Positions 12,157-24,365 of a stretch of 64,000 nt of DNA are shown in pieces (position 1 is the first letter of the stretch; each line of letters opens with the position of its first letter). The position numbers and the translations under genes were made by a program. A model generated the notes under the pieces. That model did no database searches and was not told the origin of the DNA. It worked only from the letters and a program-made list of their open reading frames with translations. This stretch comes from Dromiciops gliroides (taxonomy: Eukaryota; Chordata; Mammalia; Microbiotheria; Microbiotheriidae): the NCBI RefSeq assembly GCF_019393635.1, contig NC_057867.1:2474889-2538888 (forward strand), given 5' to 3'.

Positions 12157-12162
12157 AATAAA
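12157..12162 (+). terminator. IGBP1 poly(A) signal AATAAA
   Basis: A canonical AATAAA lies 123 bases after the IGBP1 stop, followed by GT-rich sequence (AAGTGTCAAAAG, GTGTGCACTTG). Cleavage is expected near 12175-12185, giving a short 3' UTR of about 150 bases. Confidence 0.85.
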
Positions 12163-12180
12163 GTGTCAAAAGACCAAGTG

Positions 12181-12890
12181 TGCACTTGTAGCCTAGCTGA
12201 TGAGCTGACAGAGCTATTGCAGGCATCACTCTTAAGCAGAGATTCCCAGTTTCCCAGACATTCCCAAGTAAGTGGACAGGAAAAGGCAATGAGAAATGGC
12301 TCTGTATCATTGATGCTTGATTGATTGTCTTTTTTAAAATTGTCCCATATGTTACTTAAGCTTCCATTGGAACTCAAGCCCTTTTCTAGGCTGGGTTGTA
12401 GAAAAGCCACTTGTCCCTGGAAGATCTGAGGAATTGGCTCAGTGAATTCCCTAGACTCGGAGCCACGGATGCTTTCCTTCAGCCCTGGGTGACAACCCCC
12501 TTTTGCCCTCCAAGTACTTCGGGCACCATGATATTTACAAGAGGACAGAAACGAGCCAAGATTTTCCCTGCCTCATGGCATCGTTTTCAGGAATCAGCAA
12601 CAGGGTCATAAGTGAACTCTGGTGGACACCCAAGGCCAGCTGTCCCAGCCCGTTCGAAAACAATAGAACGGGCACTACTTGAAGCAGTTTTCAAATAACA
12701 ACCGTGCCTTCGGGGTCTCACCAGCACTTGCTTTGGTCCCACATGGAGGCTATGACAGGGACACAAGATCCTGGGACTCCTTCTGGTGCCTCTTGCTGCC
12801 CACCTCTTTCCTTCACCTTAAGTCCATTGAGGTCAAAAATTCTTCCCTTGTAGCTACAAGAAGCGGTAAGGGCTTCATTTGCTAATTCAT
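12181..12890. other. 3' flank of IGBP1
   Basis: No gene and no clearly assignable repeat is seen between the IGBP1 poly(A) site and the RTE LINE. Confidence 0.45.
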
Positions 12891-12899
12891 AGCTGACCT

Positions 12900-15110
12900 T
12901 GCAGAGATTGTCTTCTTGGAAGCCACAGGCTTACAGTTTTGCAGAAGCATTGGCCGTGTCTTGTAGAGGGGGAGGCTGGCTCAGGCCCTCGTCTCTGGTG
13001 TTTTAATTGCTTACAGTGCACAGCACTTGGACTCCTCCAGGATCTGTCTTCTCATCAGTGTGGCCGTTCCTTCCAATGTGTCTTCCCTAAGATCATCACA
13101 GGGGAGTCCATACTGTAGTTAAAGGTTCTTCCTTGGGTTCTTTGACCATCAAGAGGATACCGTTGAAGCTGCCTGCTACTTGTCTCTTGCTCTCAGTATG
13201 TGACAGACCTCTGTTTTGGAATCATACCTTTCTTGATGATGCCCTGCTCTGGAAATCCTTGCTCAGAATGTGTCGGACCCTGCTCAGGCTCACCAGAAGC
13301 CTCTCTGTTGTCCCCTGGATGATCCTTGATGTGGCTTCTGTGGAGATTATCATGTTCTACTTCCCAGCAGCACATCCCCAAGAGGAACGTTGGGATTAAA
13401 TAGGTAGGGCTGACTTTGATTCAAGGAGAAGCTTGGGCTCATTCGAAGAACTTTACAGTTGCACAAAAGCAGTTCAGCTTGTTCTCTTCCTCCTATTCAA
13501 TTCTGGGCCTAATTTGTCTTCCATTTGCAAAGTCCATCCCAGATATCTGCTGATGGACGAGTTCTCTATGCTGTCCATTAGGTTACATCTCATCTTCTGG
13601 ACAATAAATAAGCAGTCTTCATCCATTTGGTGTTTTCTTGTATGGAGTGTTAGGCCTAACTCTTTTAAGGAATTTATGGATCTCTTTTAGGAGGCTCTAC
13701 TTTGCAGTGTTCTGAGTCTCGAAGCAACCAACACCCTGTCATCCATGAAGTAGAAGCATGTAGAGGACATCACCATCTCCAGAAAACCCCTCTGCCATCT
13801 GGACCCTGCATCAGATCTTCCCCAGGACGGAAGCAGATAGATTTGGCGAGCACCCATATCCCAGTCTGTGCCTCGCTTGGCAGATTCCTAAGTAGTGCAT
13901 CTTGGAACAAGGTTCTCTTTTACTCTTGATCTATGCAGAGGAGCCAAGGTGGAGGAGAGTTTCTGAGGTGGTGTTTGGTTCTACCAAATCAAATGCTTGT
14001 TTTATTTGACTAACAGCACAGTGGAATCTCCTACTTTCTGTCAGTTGTGTGATTGTGACGATAACTCTGTGGAATTTCAATTGTGAAAGCCTGCTTGCTG
14101 ATTTCTAATAACTTTATTAAGTATGCACTCTATGTTGTGTAGATTATTCTTGGACAATTTTATATAGGCGGGGAAAGTAGTTATAGATCCTCTCTGGGTC
14201 CCCTTGTGCTTAATTTCTTGCTCCTCTTTTTTAGTAATAAAGTCCGAGATGCTTTTCCATATGTTAGCCATCTTCCCTTTCAGATACCTTGAGAATCGAT
14301 CTCTCAGTGCACTCCAAATGATGTTGCCGCCTACTGATTTCCTCATTTTCGTTTTCTTCGATTGCCATTTCCACTTCCTCATGTGCTCTTAAAGTCCACA
14401 TAGGATAGCTATGCTACCTTGATGGGGAAAAAGGTTATTAATCAAGATTCTTGCAGATATTTTCCATCTTTGATCTCTCTATCCTCCTTCCAATTTCATC
14501 TTCAGTGCCCTGAGGATGGATGCCTATTAGTTGGGTCTCTCCCCAACATTTCTTCAACCTTCCACTGCTTCCCAGTTTTATGAGATAAATGCTGCCACAA
14601 CGTCCCACCACCTGCTTCCATAAGATTTTTACAAACTTGTTTATAGTCTAAATGGGTAGTGTTCTCGTCTGCCATATTCCTCCACTCAGCAAATAGATCA
14701 AGTGTTTGTTGACTAAGGCAGTTTTCGGGTTCTGTGAGACTCGTGATTATGGCAATTGATTTGCATTGGTTAAAACTGTATGAAATTGTTATAATAATTG
14801 TCAATGTCCTGTGCTCCATTTATTTCTCATTTTTTAGAGTCAACTTGTTTAAATTTGATTGCAGTTGTTTTAATTGCATGCTCTGTCTTTTCCTCCTTTT
14901 GATTCTACTGGTTTTGTAGTAATTTTAACTTTTGCTCTAACAAGTTGATGGTCTTGACTGTATAAAGACAGCTGATTCAGGAATGACTCTTGCATCAATA
15001 ATGAGTCATTGCCTATCTGTTAAACTAGTAATTAAATGTTGTATTACATTGTTTGGTGCTTGACGTGTTCAGCATATTATAATTCTAGAAGGGACAGTTG
15101 GTAATGAACT
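12900..15110 (-). mobile_element. RTE (BovB-like) LINE remnant
   Basis: Reverse-strand translation gives decayed RTE reverse-transcriptase landmarks in order. These are the pre-RT linker (LSQQTLDLFAEWRNM, near 14700), the finger region (near 14100-14390, ending NQQAGFHN), an IKQAFDLVEP block near 14000, a DDRVLVASRL stretch for the catalytic FADD region near 13740, and YLGWTLQMEDKLGPELNRRK near 13500. A C-terminal segment resembling LLYGSETW then LRWAGH lies at 13190-13380. The frame is broken many times by stops and shifts. The boundaries are approximate. Confidence 0.75.
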
Positions 15111-15129
15111 ATACTTGGTGATGGTAAAC

Positions 15130-16570
15130 AGTGAAATCATGAAAAGAAAAACCAAAAATGGTCTCATTCCTACATAGGGCCTAGTTCAGGCCAAACCTAT
15201 GCTGTTATTAAACTTCTGGCGGGAGGCGGGAGGACCATGGTTTAGTAATTGATAGCATGTGTATGTGTTTGTTGGAAGAAGGGATTTATAACAAAATCCA
15301 GGACTTTTGAAATGTCTGGGTCCAGCTCTTGGGCTGTATTGAACTGAATGTATTGCTAAAAATCTGTGTAGGAAATAAACACTCTCCTAAGCAGTTTTGG
15401 TTCACTTTAGCATCAGTGTCCATAAGACTAAAAGGTTGGAAGGGCCCTTGGGCATGACCCAGTCTCGTTGTCCAGAGGGGCCTGCGACCCAAAGGAGGGA
15501 AAGGACTTGGGAATCTTAGAATGTCACAGCTGGAACTATTTGCTTCAACCCCCTGATCTTACAGATGATCAATATTTGGGGAACTGGGACCCCAAGAGGG
15601 AAAGGGAGGGACTTTGTAGCATAGAATCCCAGAGACGGTAATTCCATTCGACAATCTGCTACCAATCCTGATGTGCCTGAGGTCCTTGGGAGCAAAACTT
15701 ATGCCAAGTGGAGCCAGGCAGCCTAGGATCACTGACGCAGAACCTGACCTGGGCCTATTCTCCCAATAACTGTTATGGGGTCCAGAGTGGAAGGGGAGTG
15801 GAAGCTGTATGGCAGTGGGGAGGGGGGGGGCTGCAGATCCCATGGGCAGAAACACAGGGAGTGAAGCCAGCCATGAAAGAAGAAAGGAAGGCTGAAAGTT
15901 GATGGCAGTAGTCATGTCGAGTCTGTGTCGACCATCACTTTGCTTCTCGGTCTTTAGAAAACTGGCTGGAAGCTCAGATAAGGGCAGAATTTGCTGCTCA
16001 TTAAAGCCCAGTTACTGTAATACATCCACCAAGAAGCCAGAAGTCCATAAAATCCCTAAACCCAGACCACCCCTTAGGCATCATTGGGCCTCCAAAACTT
16101 ATGACACCCTCCTCTCCTGTCCTTCCTGTCTCCCAGCAGCTCAGAGGAAGAGCTGACGTTCTGGGAATACCCAACAAAGAAAAGCAGTGATAGAACACCT
16201 AGCCTTCTGCAGGCCTTGTGACCCTGGGGACCCTACTGGGAGCTGGTTGGAGCAGGTAGATTTCTGCATAACCGGCACCTCCAAAGTGTCTTTGTCTCTT
16301 CTCTTTCCATAGGACCCCCAAGGCAGTTCTTCAATTCTATGACACCTCTTGGAGGTGTGTTATTCCCTTTGTAACGAGAGCTCCCATTGCTATCCCCATT
16401 AAGGGTTACAACGCTTTCCTGGGAAGCACTCGGTGGGGTAGATGTCACAAGCAGTAGATCCCCATCAGTCAGTTAAGGAAGCTCAGGGTTAGGGGCACAC
16501 ACAACTTGGAAGTGTTCAAGATGGGATTCAAAGCTGGGTTTCTGCAGCGAACTCCAAAATTGCAATTCCT
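15130..16570. other. Intergenic stretch without assigned element
   Basis: Contains AATAAA-like motifs and a G-run at 15822-15830, with a MIR-end or CR1-end fragment near 15430-15560. No gene is seen. Confidence 0.4.
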
Positions 16571-16613
16571 TCTTCTGTCACATGCTGTGGTCCTGGAGTC
16601 AAGAGAGACCTGG

Positions 16614-16770
16614 TTTTGGTTTTGGTTTGTTTTGGTGGGGCAATGAGGGTTAAGTGACTTGCCCAAGGTCACACAGCTAATAAGTGTCAAGTATTTGAGG
16701 CTAAATTTGAACTCGGGTCCTCCTGAATCCAGGGCTGGTGCTTTAATCACTGTACCACCTAGCTGCCCCC
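16614..16770 (-). mobile_element. WSINE1-like SINE
   Basis: Reverse copy of the GGGGCAATGAGGG subfamily, ending CACCTAGCTGCCCCC. Inside a MIR. Confidence 0.9.
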
Positions 16771-16796
16771 ATTTTTTTTAATAAGTCAGTTTCATT

Positions 16797-16965
16797 CTTT
16801 TTTTTTAAAGCAAACTTCTTTTGGGGAGGGGATGGGGCAATGGGGGTTAAGTGACTTGCCATGGGTCAGCAGCTAGTTAGTGTCAAGTATTTGAGGTCAG
16901 ACTTGAACTCGGGTCCTCCTGAATCCAGGGCCAGTGCTTTATCACTGCGCCACCTAGCTGCCCCC
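16797..16965 (-). mobile_element. WSINE1-like SINE (diverged)
   Basis: Second reverse copy next to the previous one, with several changes in the conserved block (GACTTGCCATGGGTCAGCAG). Core 16834-16965. Confidence 0.85.
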
Positions 16966-17261
16966 AAGACCTGGCTTTGAATCCAAGCTGTGTGACCCTG
17001 GGCAAGTCACTGAACCTCTCTGGGACTCAGTTTCCTCGTCCAAATGGAAGGATTTAGCCTAGATAATATAAGGTCCCTTCCAACTTCTAGATACATACAT
17101 GATCCAAAGCCCCCAGCCCTACCAAGTTACAGCGAATTTGAACAGAAGGGGGTGGAGAAGAGGGCAGAGTTGGGGTTGCTCAGAAGATGGTATAGCAATG
17201 TTTGAAAGGGCCTGGGAGCTCCACAGCCATCTGAAAGCCAGTGCTCGGAGCTTCTTAGGGA

Positions 17262-17475
17262 GACAGTCGTTCAGTCATGTCTGACTCTTCGTGCCCCCCT
17301 TTGGGGTTTTCTTGGCAGAGGCACTGGAGTGCTTGGCCATTTCCTCCTCTAGCTCATTTGACAGATGAAGAGACTGAGGCAAACAAGGTGAAGTGACTTG
17401 CCCAGGGTCACCCAGGCAGATCTGAATTCGGGAAGATGAGCCTTCCCAACTCCAGGCCTGCCATCTAGCTGCCAT
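17262..17475 (-). mobile_element. SINE with BovB/RTE-like tail
   Basis: Begins with the tail TCAGTCATGTCTGACTCTTC, then TTTGGGGTTTTCTTGGCAGA and a reverse tRNA-SINE ending CCATCTAGCTGCC. The tail resembles the end of BovB-type RTE LINEs, which probably supply its transposition machinery. Confidence 0.75.
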
Positions 17476-18460
17476 TCGAGAGGCAGAATATAGTGAAAAC
17501 CCTACATTTGGGGGTCCCTGGGTTCAAATCCCAGCTTTACTATTTGCTAGTTTTATCATTTGGGGTCTCAGGCTTCAGTTTTCTCTTTTCTATATGACTC
17601 CAAATAGCCTGACTTTATGATCCATCTGTAAACATATGTGGCCAATGCCTGTACTAGCCAGCCTCCATCTTCAGACACTTGTCACGAACCCAGGCTTTCC
17701 CAATGCAGTGTGGTCTATGAAACTTAGGCCCCCCACAGGGAAGGAACCCTGCTAGTACTTCCTGTTTGAGTGGGGGAATGCAAGCCAGCAAGCCTTTTCA
17801 GGATTCACCCATGTGCTCTAGGAGGTCACAGTGCAGCCTTTGCCTTTGCCCTGGAGGCCCTGCCCCATGCCCCATGCCCCAGGAATGCACCTTGGCTATA
17901 ATGGGGCCCGGTTCACATTTAGCCCTGATGACTCAGACCACTTCTTCATCCCACGTCTCTAAGACAAATCTGCCTTGTTTTATCTCCCCGGTAGCATGTG
18001 AGCTCCTGGAGAAGTCATGGTAACATACTCAATTTTGTGTCCTCTGAAGCACCTAGCACATGACCTAGAACTGAGCAGGCCCTCATCGAAGATTGGGTGA
18101 ATTGAGCCTACAGGCTCTACTGCAGGTGCTTTGGTTGGTTGACCTCCCCAAGACCACGCTTGAACTAGTCCTAACTGATGACTGTGGCGTACCTGGTACC
18201 TCCTCTTCGTTTTGGCTCAGCTCTTTCCATGAGGCCCTTGAGACTGGGGCAAGATGACTGTCAGTGACCTCCCTTTCACCACACCCGAAGGCCTTTTGCT
18301 AGCCTCTATCTTACTGACTGCTTTTAGCATTATTGATCACATGCTTTTATTGGTTTCTTTCCACTTATGTGCCTTGAAACCTCACAAGTGCCTGGTTCCC
18401 CCTCCTCCTACCTCTCTGATGACTTCTTCCCTTCACTGGCTCCACTTCCTCGTCCTGATC

Positions 18461-18609
18461 CTTTTTTTTTTTTGGTGGGGCAATGAGAGTTAAGTGACTT
18501 GCCCAGAGTCACACAGCTAGTAAGTGTCAAGTGTCTGAGGTCAGATTTGAACTCAGGTCCTCCTGAATCCAGGGCCGGTGCTTTATCCACGGTGCCACCT
18601 AGCTGCCCC
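18461..18609 (-). mobile_element. WSINE1-like SINE
   Basis: Reverse copy, GGGGCAATGAGAG subfamily, flanked by target repeat TCCTGATCTTTT-like sequence on both sides. Confidence 0.92.
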
Positions 18610-18649
18610 TCATCCTGATCTTTTAATTAGTGTTTCCCCAGAAGCTTTT

Positions 18650-18890
18650 CTGTAGAATAAGGAAACAAGCATTTATGAAGTGGCTACTATGTACCAGGTG
18701 CTTTACAAATTTTATCTCATTTAATCCTAGGAGGTGGGTGTTGTGATTATCCCCATTTCACAGTGGAAGAAACTGAGGTACACCTGAAGTGACTTGCCTA
18801 GGGTTACATGGCTAGTAAATGTCTGAGGCTGGATTTGAACTCAGGTCTACCATCCTGCAGGCCAGGCACTCTACCTGCTGTACCACCCAA
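18650..18890 (-). mobile_element. MIR/MAR1-type CORE-SINE
   Basis: Reverse CORE-SINE with GTACCAGGTGCTTTACAAAT, GAAGAAACTGAGGTACACCT and AAGTGACTTGCCTAGGGTTA. Confidence 0.75.
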
Positions 18891-19754
18891 CTTTGCCTTG
18901 GTCTTCTCCTCTTCTCTGTACACGCTTTCCCCTGGTAATCTCATTCACACTCATGATTTCAGTTCCCACCTCTATGTGATTCTTTAGAAACCTCCAACCC
19001 TTCTCTTATGAGCCTCAGACCCTCATGTCCAACTACCTACGGGACATCTCCACTCAAAACCTGAATCAGCACCTCAAACTCAACATGTCTGATACCAGAC
19101 TCATTCTTCCAAATCTTTTCCTCCCTCCCTCCCTCCTTCTTTCCTTCCTTCCTTCACTTTGTCTGCCCAGCTTTCAACCAGGCTTCTGTGTTCATAACCT
19201 TGATATTATCTTTGTCCTCATCTCTCACATCCCAGTCATTTGCCAAGTCCTGTCGGGTCTATTTCCCCAGTATCTTAAATCCATCTCCTCTCTTCCCATT
19301 GCCACACACTGGCCCAATTGCAAGAGTTTCTTTACCTTCCTCTCCTCACTCCACCACCTCCCTTCCTCCAATCTGCCTCTCCTGAATAATCTAGCTAATG
19401 AGGGCAATCTTCCTAGCTGGCCATGTCCGTCGCTCCAAAATGTTCAGTGGCTTTGCACTGTCTCCTGAGGGAAGTTCAAACTCTCTTTCCCCAGCGTTCT
19501 AGGCCCTGCACAATCCAGCATCCCCCTACCCTCCACATACACCTCCAGCCAGTCAAATGACACCACTGAAAGAGCTATCACATCCTCACACCTTCGTGCC
19601 TTTTCTTGTAGTGTTCCATGTGCCTGTAATGCTCTCCCTCCTGTCGAACCCCTAACCATCATAGGCCCAAGTGAAATGCTGCTGCCTTCAGGATACCTTC
19701 CCTGACTGTCTCAGGTGAAAAGGACTTTGTCCCTCCAACCCCACACCTTTCTAA

Positions 19755-19977
19755 TGTATTCACTGGGCCACAGTGGATAGAATGTCAAGCCTGGAGTCAG
19801 GAAGACCCATCTTCCTCAGTTCAAATCCAATCTCAGACACTTCCTAGCTGTGTGACCCTGGACAAGTCACTTCACTCATCTGTAAAATGAACTGGAGAAG
19901 GAAGTGGCAAACCACTCCAATATCTTTGCCAAGAAAACTCCAAATGAGGCCAGACTTGACTGAAGCAATTGAACAAG
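19755..19977 (+). mobile_element. SINE with BovB/RTE-like tail
   Basis: Forward copy: tRNA-like head with GGCCACAGTGGATAGAATGT, TGTGACCCTGGACAAGTCAC, AACTGGAGAAGGAAGTGGCA and the tail AGACTTGACTGAAGCAATTG. Confidence 0.8.
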
Positions 19978-20197
19978 CGTACTTAGCATGTAATAGTGTG
20001 CATCATTATTATTATAGTCATGTGTTGTCCGTCTACTGGACTGTAAGCTCCCTAAGGGCAAGAACTATGCCCTAGCTAAATTTTGGAGTTCTTCCAGGGC
20101 CTAACCAGTCAATAATGAATATTTGTTGATTCATTGATCTGCAAAGTGAGGGCATTGGCTTCAGAGAGCTTGCTGGATTGGCTCGTGCCAGTATATA

Positions 20198-20295
20198 TTA
20201 TTCTATTCTATTCTATTCTATTCTATTCTATTCTATTCTATTCTATTCTATTCTATTCTATTCTATTCTTTTCTATTCTATTCTATTCTATTCTA
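20198..20295 (+). repeat. (ATTCT)n pentanucleotide microsatellite
   Basis: About 19-20 tandem TTCTA units, with one interruption (TTCTTTTCTA near 20265). Confidence 0.97.
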
Positions 20296-20579
20296 AGACC
20301 ACTCCTGAATACCACGGGGCAACTCTGAGCTTAACTGATCCTTGAAGCCCATGTATTTCTCCTCTCTGCTTTTTCACTCTATTGCTGGTGCTAGAAAGGT
20401 TGAGAACAAGGGACTGAAGACAAGAGTCAGACCTCCAGGAGGTAAGGAAGGAACAGGATCCCATCCCCAACCCTGGGATCCAGAAATCCAGGTCCTGTCA
20501 CCTTAGCTATGCCCCACAACCTCTCTGAGCTTCCACGTAATCCTCAGAGGGACAAAATGAGGCCGGGCTGTTGTAGAGC

Positions 20580-21465
20580 AAAGTTGTTATGGAGTCCTCT
20601 TCCAATGGCTTACGGACTGTTCTGAAGGAGCATGTAGGCGTAGCTAAGTGCCCTAAGAGCAGGCACTTCCTTCTGTCTGCTGGACACGTGGGTCCACGTG
20701 CAAAAGATGTTGGAAGTAGAAGCAATAAGATGACCTTCGAGTATATATGGGGTGGGGTGAGCAGGTGGTGAGCCTGAGGGAAAGTCATGGATGACTCCAA
20801 GATTGTGAACCTCGCTGAGTGGAATGATGGTGCTACTCTCAATGGAGGCAGGGAAGTTCAAAAGAGAGGTGGATTTAAGGAGGAAGATGAGCTTTTTTGA
20901 CCATGTTGAATTTGAGGTGTTTAGAGGACATCCAGATCGAAATGTCCAAGAGACTGTTGGGGATGCAGTATTAGAACTCGAGAGAGATGAGGTCTGGAGG
21001 CTCGTCTTGCAAGAGGTGACGATTGAAAATTGAACCTCTCCCTGGGAGGTGATGAGATCGCTAGGATCTACCCTCTTAGTAGAAAAAAAAAGAAGAGGTC
21101 CCAGAATGGATCATTGGCGGACACTCATCATTAAGGAGCAGGACATGGGTGGTGCTCCAGCAAAAGAGCCCAAGAAATAGTCAGGAGAAGGAGCAGAATA
21201 GAGCAGTCACAACTGGTGGAGGAGAAAATATCACCAAAGAGGGAAGAAGGTAAGCAGGGGGCAGGGAGGGTCAGGGAAATGGCCAATAGTTTGAGAAGCC
21301 ACTGAACTGACATCGAGCCATCAAGAAGAGCAAGGGCTGAAGGCAGACTGTTGAACTGAGCAACAAAGAGAGATCCTGTGTACGCCAGGCTATCCTTGGA
21401 GAGAAGAGTTTTACTTGAGTGCTAGCGTTGGAAGCCAAATTGCAAGAATCGAGAAGTGAGTGGGG
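20580..21465 (-). mobile_element. L2 LINE fragment
   Basis: Reverse L2 recognised from the antisense landmarks GTCATGGATGACTCCAAGAT, GAATTTGAGGTGTTTAGAGG and TTGGAAGCCAAATTGCAAGA. Confidence 0.65.
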
Positions 21466-23510
21466 AGAGGAAATGAAGGTACAGAAATATGCAGATCAAT
21501 GCCCACGTTCTTGCTAACCAGGTGCTAGTGAGATGTTGTATAGCTGGTCCAGGGGAGTAAGCACAGGAACTTGGGAAGCCAGACCTCCTTCACCCCCCTG
21601 CCTCTCCCCTCCACCATTGCCACCTCACCTGCCCCCAGGCTTTCATCTCTCCTCTTCCATGGAGGGGATGTCTGGCCCTAAGCAGGGAGTGCCAAAGGGC
21701 AGGGCTCTTCTGCTTGGGTTTCAAAGTGGGGGCAATGGGGGGTTACCCTCCTGATCCAAGCCTGAGTTTTCTTGTCCCCATGATGAGGGTTGGCAAGGAA
21801 TGACAGAAGGGCACAGAACGGCTAATGCACTGGAGGGCCCAAGGTTCACCTTGGCGTCTCCTCTTGCTGGTCTGCTTGTAATGGGGTACACCCTTGTTTT
21901 GCCCCTAGGATGCTGAGTCAAACTCCTAGTTCTCTGGTCAGAGCCTCTTATTTCTCCCAGTTGGGCCAGGCCAGGCAGAAGGAGGGGCCAAGAAAACTCA
22001 TGCTGCCCCTCTCCCCTGTGCCCAGTGTGTCCCCAGTCAGAGGGTGGTTAAAGATCAGGAACTGCCCGCTACCCCCATCCCCATAGCACCTGCTTCCTGA
22101 CTTCAGCCTGGGCTTGCATGGGAGGCACCAAGAATATCAAAGCCCAAGAGAGGTCTGACTCTCACTTCCCCAGACCCTGGGGCAGAGCCCAAGTGCTTCA
22201 GCCCCTCTCTCATAAGCCTCCAAATTGGTCCATAGTCACTCCTCTGCCCTCAGCCAATTGGCCCAAGCCCAGGGAAAAAACAACTCAAAACAAACCTTTG
22301 TCTCAGTCCAATGGCCACTCTTTCCTTCAGATACGCTCATTTGGGGATCTTGGGAAAAGGCCACTTTGGGAGAGTGGGGGAACCTGGGATTTGAAGTCAG
22401 AGGACCTCAAGGAGCCGAGAGAAGTGAAGGACCCTAGGAGGACAACCCTGCCCTTTCACATCCCTTCTGCGAGGTTTCCTCAAGGTGATATTCCAGAAGC
22501 ACTTCCTGCCATGGATGAAACTGCCAACTAAGACTCAGCAGACAAGGCCTACAAGGTAATTTGTTTTCTGTGCCACAGAAGCATGAAAGGACTTGTTCAG
22601 ATAATGTTCTTAACATCCAGAAAGAGAGGGGATTGGGCCTGGTGCCGTGGCTGGTACTGTGGTTGAGGGCACGTGGGTTGGGCTCAATTGGACCACCTGG
22701 TCCATGGGGCCGCTTTGCTTTTTCCCAGCCAAGCTACTTCCCATTTTGGAGACGGGAAGAGACTTGTGTCCAGGTCATGTGGCTAGCCAGTGACAGAGGG
22801 AATGCAAAACCAGACCCTCTGAATACAAACTCAGTGTCTCACCACTGGCACCTCCAGCTGCCTCAGATTCCAAACACTTGTTGCCTCTGGCGGCTCACGA
22901 GAAAGGTACACTTCCTGCTAGAGCACTGCATTAATCATCCCACCCCACCCCACGTTTCCTCCTCCTTCTTCTCCTGACCTTGACACCTGAGCTCCTGGAG
23001 GTGGATGCGAAGTGAGCCAAGGGCCCACAATGGAGCCATGTCACCTGCTCTGCTGATGCCTGCAGCAATGCCCAGTAGTCAGGCACTCCTCTTTTGCCTT
23101 TGTCCTCTTGCCTTTGGCTTGCCCCAGTTTCTTCTTCCTCCTTCTGGGGACAGTGCCTTTACACCTGGGCCCCCAACCTGAATTCCCCTCCCTCTCCAGC
23201 CCAGTCATAGTCATCTGGTGTGCCCCCTCCGCTTGTGGGGACAATCAAAAATCTGGTCAGTAGGCCAGAGTTACCACTTTGAGGGCTTGCCTGATCCCAG
23301 CCCTCAACTTGGAAGAGGGAGGTACGGCCTCTACAAGAGGACCCTGATGCTGTATCCCCCACCAGGCTGATCTCCACTCAAGCCACCTTACATATCCTAG
23401 CTCGGTCTTCTCTGGCCTTTCCAAGGGCTGGCCCCCTCTAGAAGGGAGGTCACACCCAGTTTCAGCCATACCTTCCTTCCCCTTGAGCCCCAAGCCCTGG
23501 CTGAAGCACT
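21466..23510. other. Intergenic stretch, mostly unassigned
   Basis: About 2 kb without strong repeat signatures. A reverse MIR-like fragment lies near 22735-22870. Several open frames exist, the largest being a 137-codon frame at 22118-22531 (+), but none resembles a known family. Confidence 0.4.
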
Positions 23511-23689
23511 TACTTAACAGTTTGGCTTTGCTTCTGCTCTTGAGTTTGTCTTCAGTGGCTTCACTTTCCAAGCGGGGAGTGGTGGGGTCAGGTGCTGCAG
23601 CTGCTTCCTCCTTCTCCACATCTGGATGCTGCTCATTCTTCCTCTGGGCCCCTCCTCTGGACGGTAGCTCCAGTGGCTAACCCTGGTGG

Positions 23690-24365
23690 TGGCTTCTCAT
23701 ATCTCTTCATTTGAGTCCTGCTTGGTTTTATCATTTTGTTACATTTACTTTTCGTATATTGTTGTTGTTTCCATTTCCGTACTTGCAGTCACGGTGTATG
23801 TTGTTTTCTTGACTCACCTGACTTCCCTCTGCATCAGTTCACAGAGATCTTTCCATGCTTCTCTGTATTCATCACATACATCATTTCTTACAGCACAGTC
23901 ACATTCTGTTCCATTCATGGAACACTGTCTAGCCACTCCCCAACTGATGGATGCCCACTTTGATTCCAATTCTTTGCTATCATAAAAATGCTCCCACGAG
24001 TAGTTTGTTGCATATAGGGACTTGCTTCTTATTGATGGCTTCCTTGGAGTATAAGCCCAGTGATGGAGTCTCTGATTCAAAGGGGTAAGCATAGCTTAGT
24101 TATTTTATTTACATAATTCCAAATTGCTTTCCAAAATAATTGTCCATTTCACAGTCCCACCAACAGTGCATAAGTGTGCCAATCCTTCCACAGTGATTGT
24201 TGTCATTTTTGCCATCTGACAAGTTTCAGGGCGTCAGGTAAAACCTCAGGGTACTTTTGATTTCTCTTATTCGTGATGTGAAGGCCTTCTTTAATGTACT
24301 TGTGAAGCCTTTGCAGTTCTTCCTTTGTGAACTGTTTAGCTCTGTCTTTTCAACAGGAAAATAGC
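23690..24365 (-). mobile_element. L1 LINE fragment
   Basis: Antisense L1 with CCACTCCCCAACTGATGGAT, AATTGCTTTCCAAAATAATT and CAGTCCCACCAACAGTGCAT, the hallmark order of mammalian L1 3' ORF2 read backwards. Confidence 0.8.

Larger units (their letters stand above)
16575..17095 (+). mobile_element. MIR-type element split by two SINEs
   Basis: The left part ends at AGAGACCTGG (to about 16613). The right part resumes AAGACCTGGCTTTGAATCC (16965 on) and continues through TGTGTGACCCTGGGCAAGTC to GGTCCCTTCCAACTTCTAG. The shared GACCTGG is the target repeat. Confidence 0.7.
18200..19745 (+). mobile_element. L2 LINE, 3' half, interrupted
   Basis: Forward L2 sequence: TTTTAGCATTATTGATCACA (AFxxxDH of the RT) near 18325, CATGTCCAACTACCTACGGG near 19025, AATGTTCAGTGGCTTTGCAC near 19440 and the 3' end region to about 19740. 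A SINE (18461-18609) and a reverse CORE-SINE (18650-18890) interrupt it. Confidence 0.75.

Noticed and set aside
22118-22531. 137-codon frame on the + strand
   Set aside because: No domain, no splice or start support, and the length is possible by chance at this base composition.
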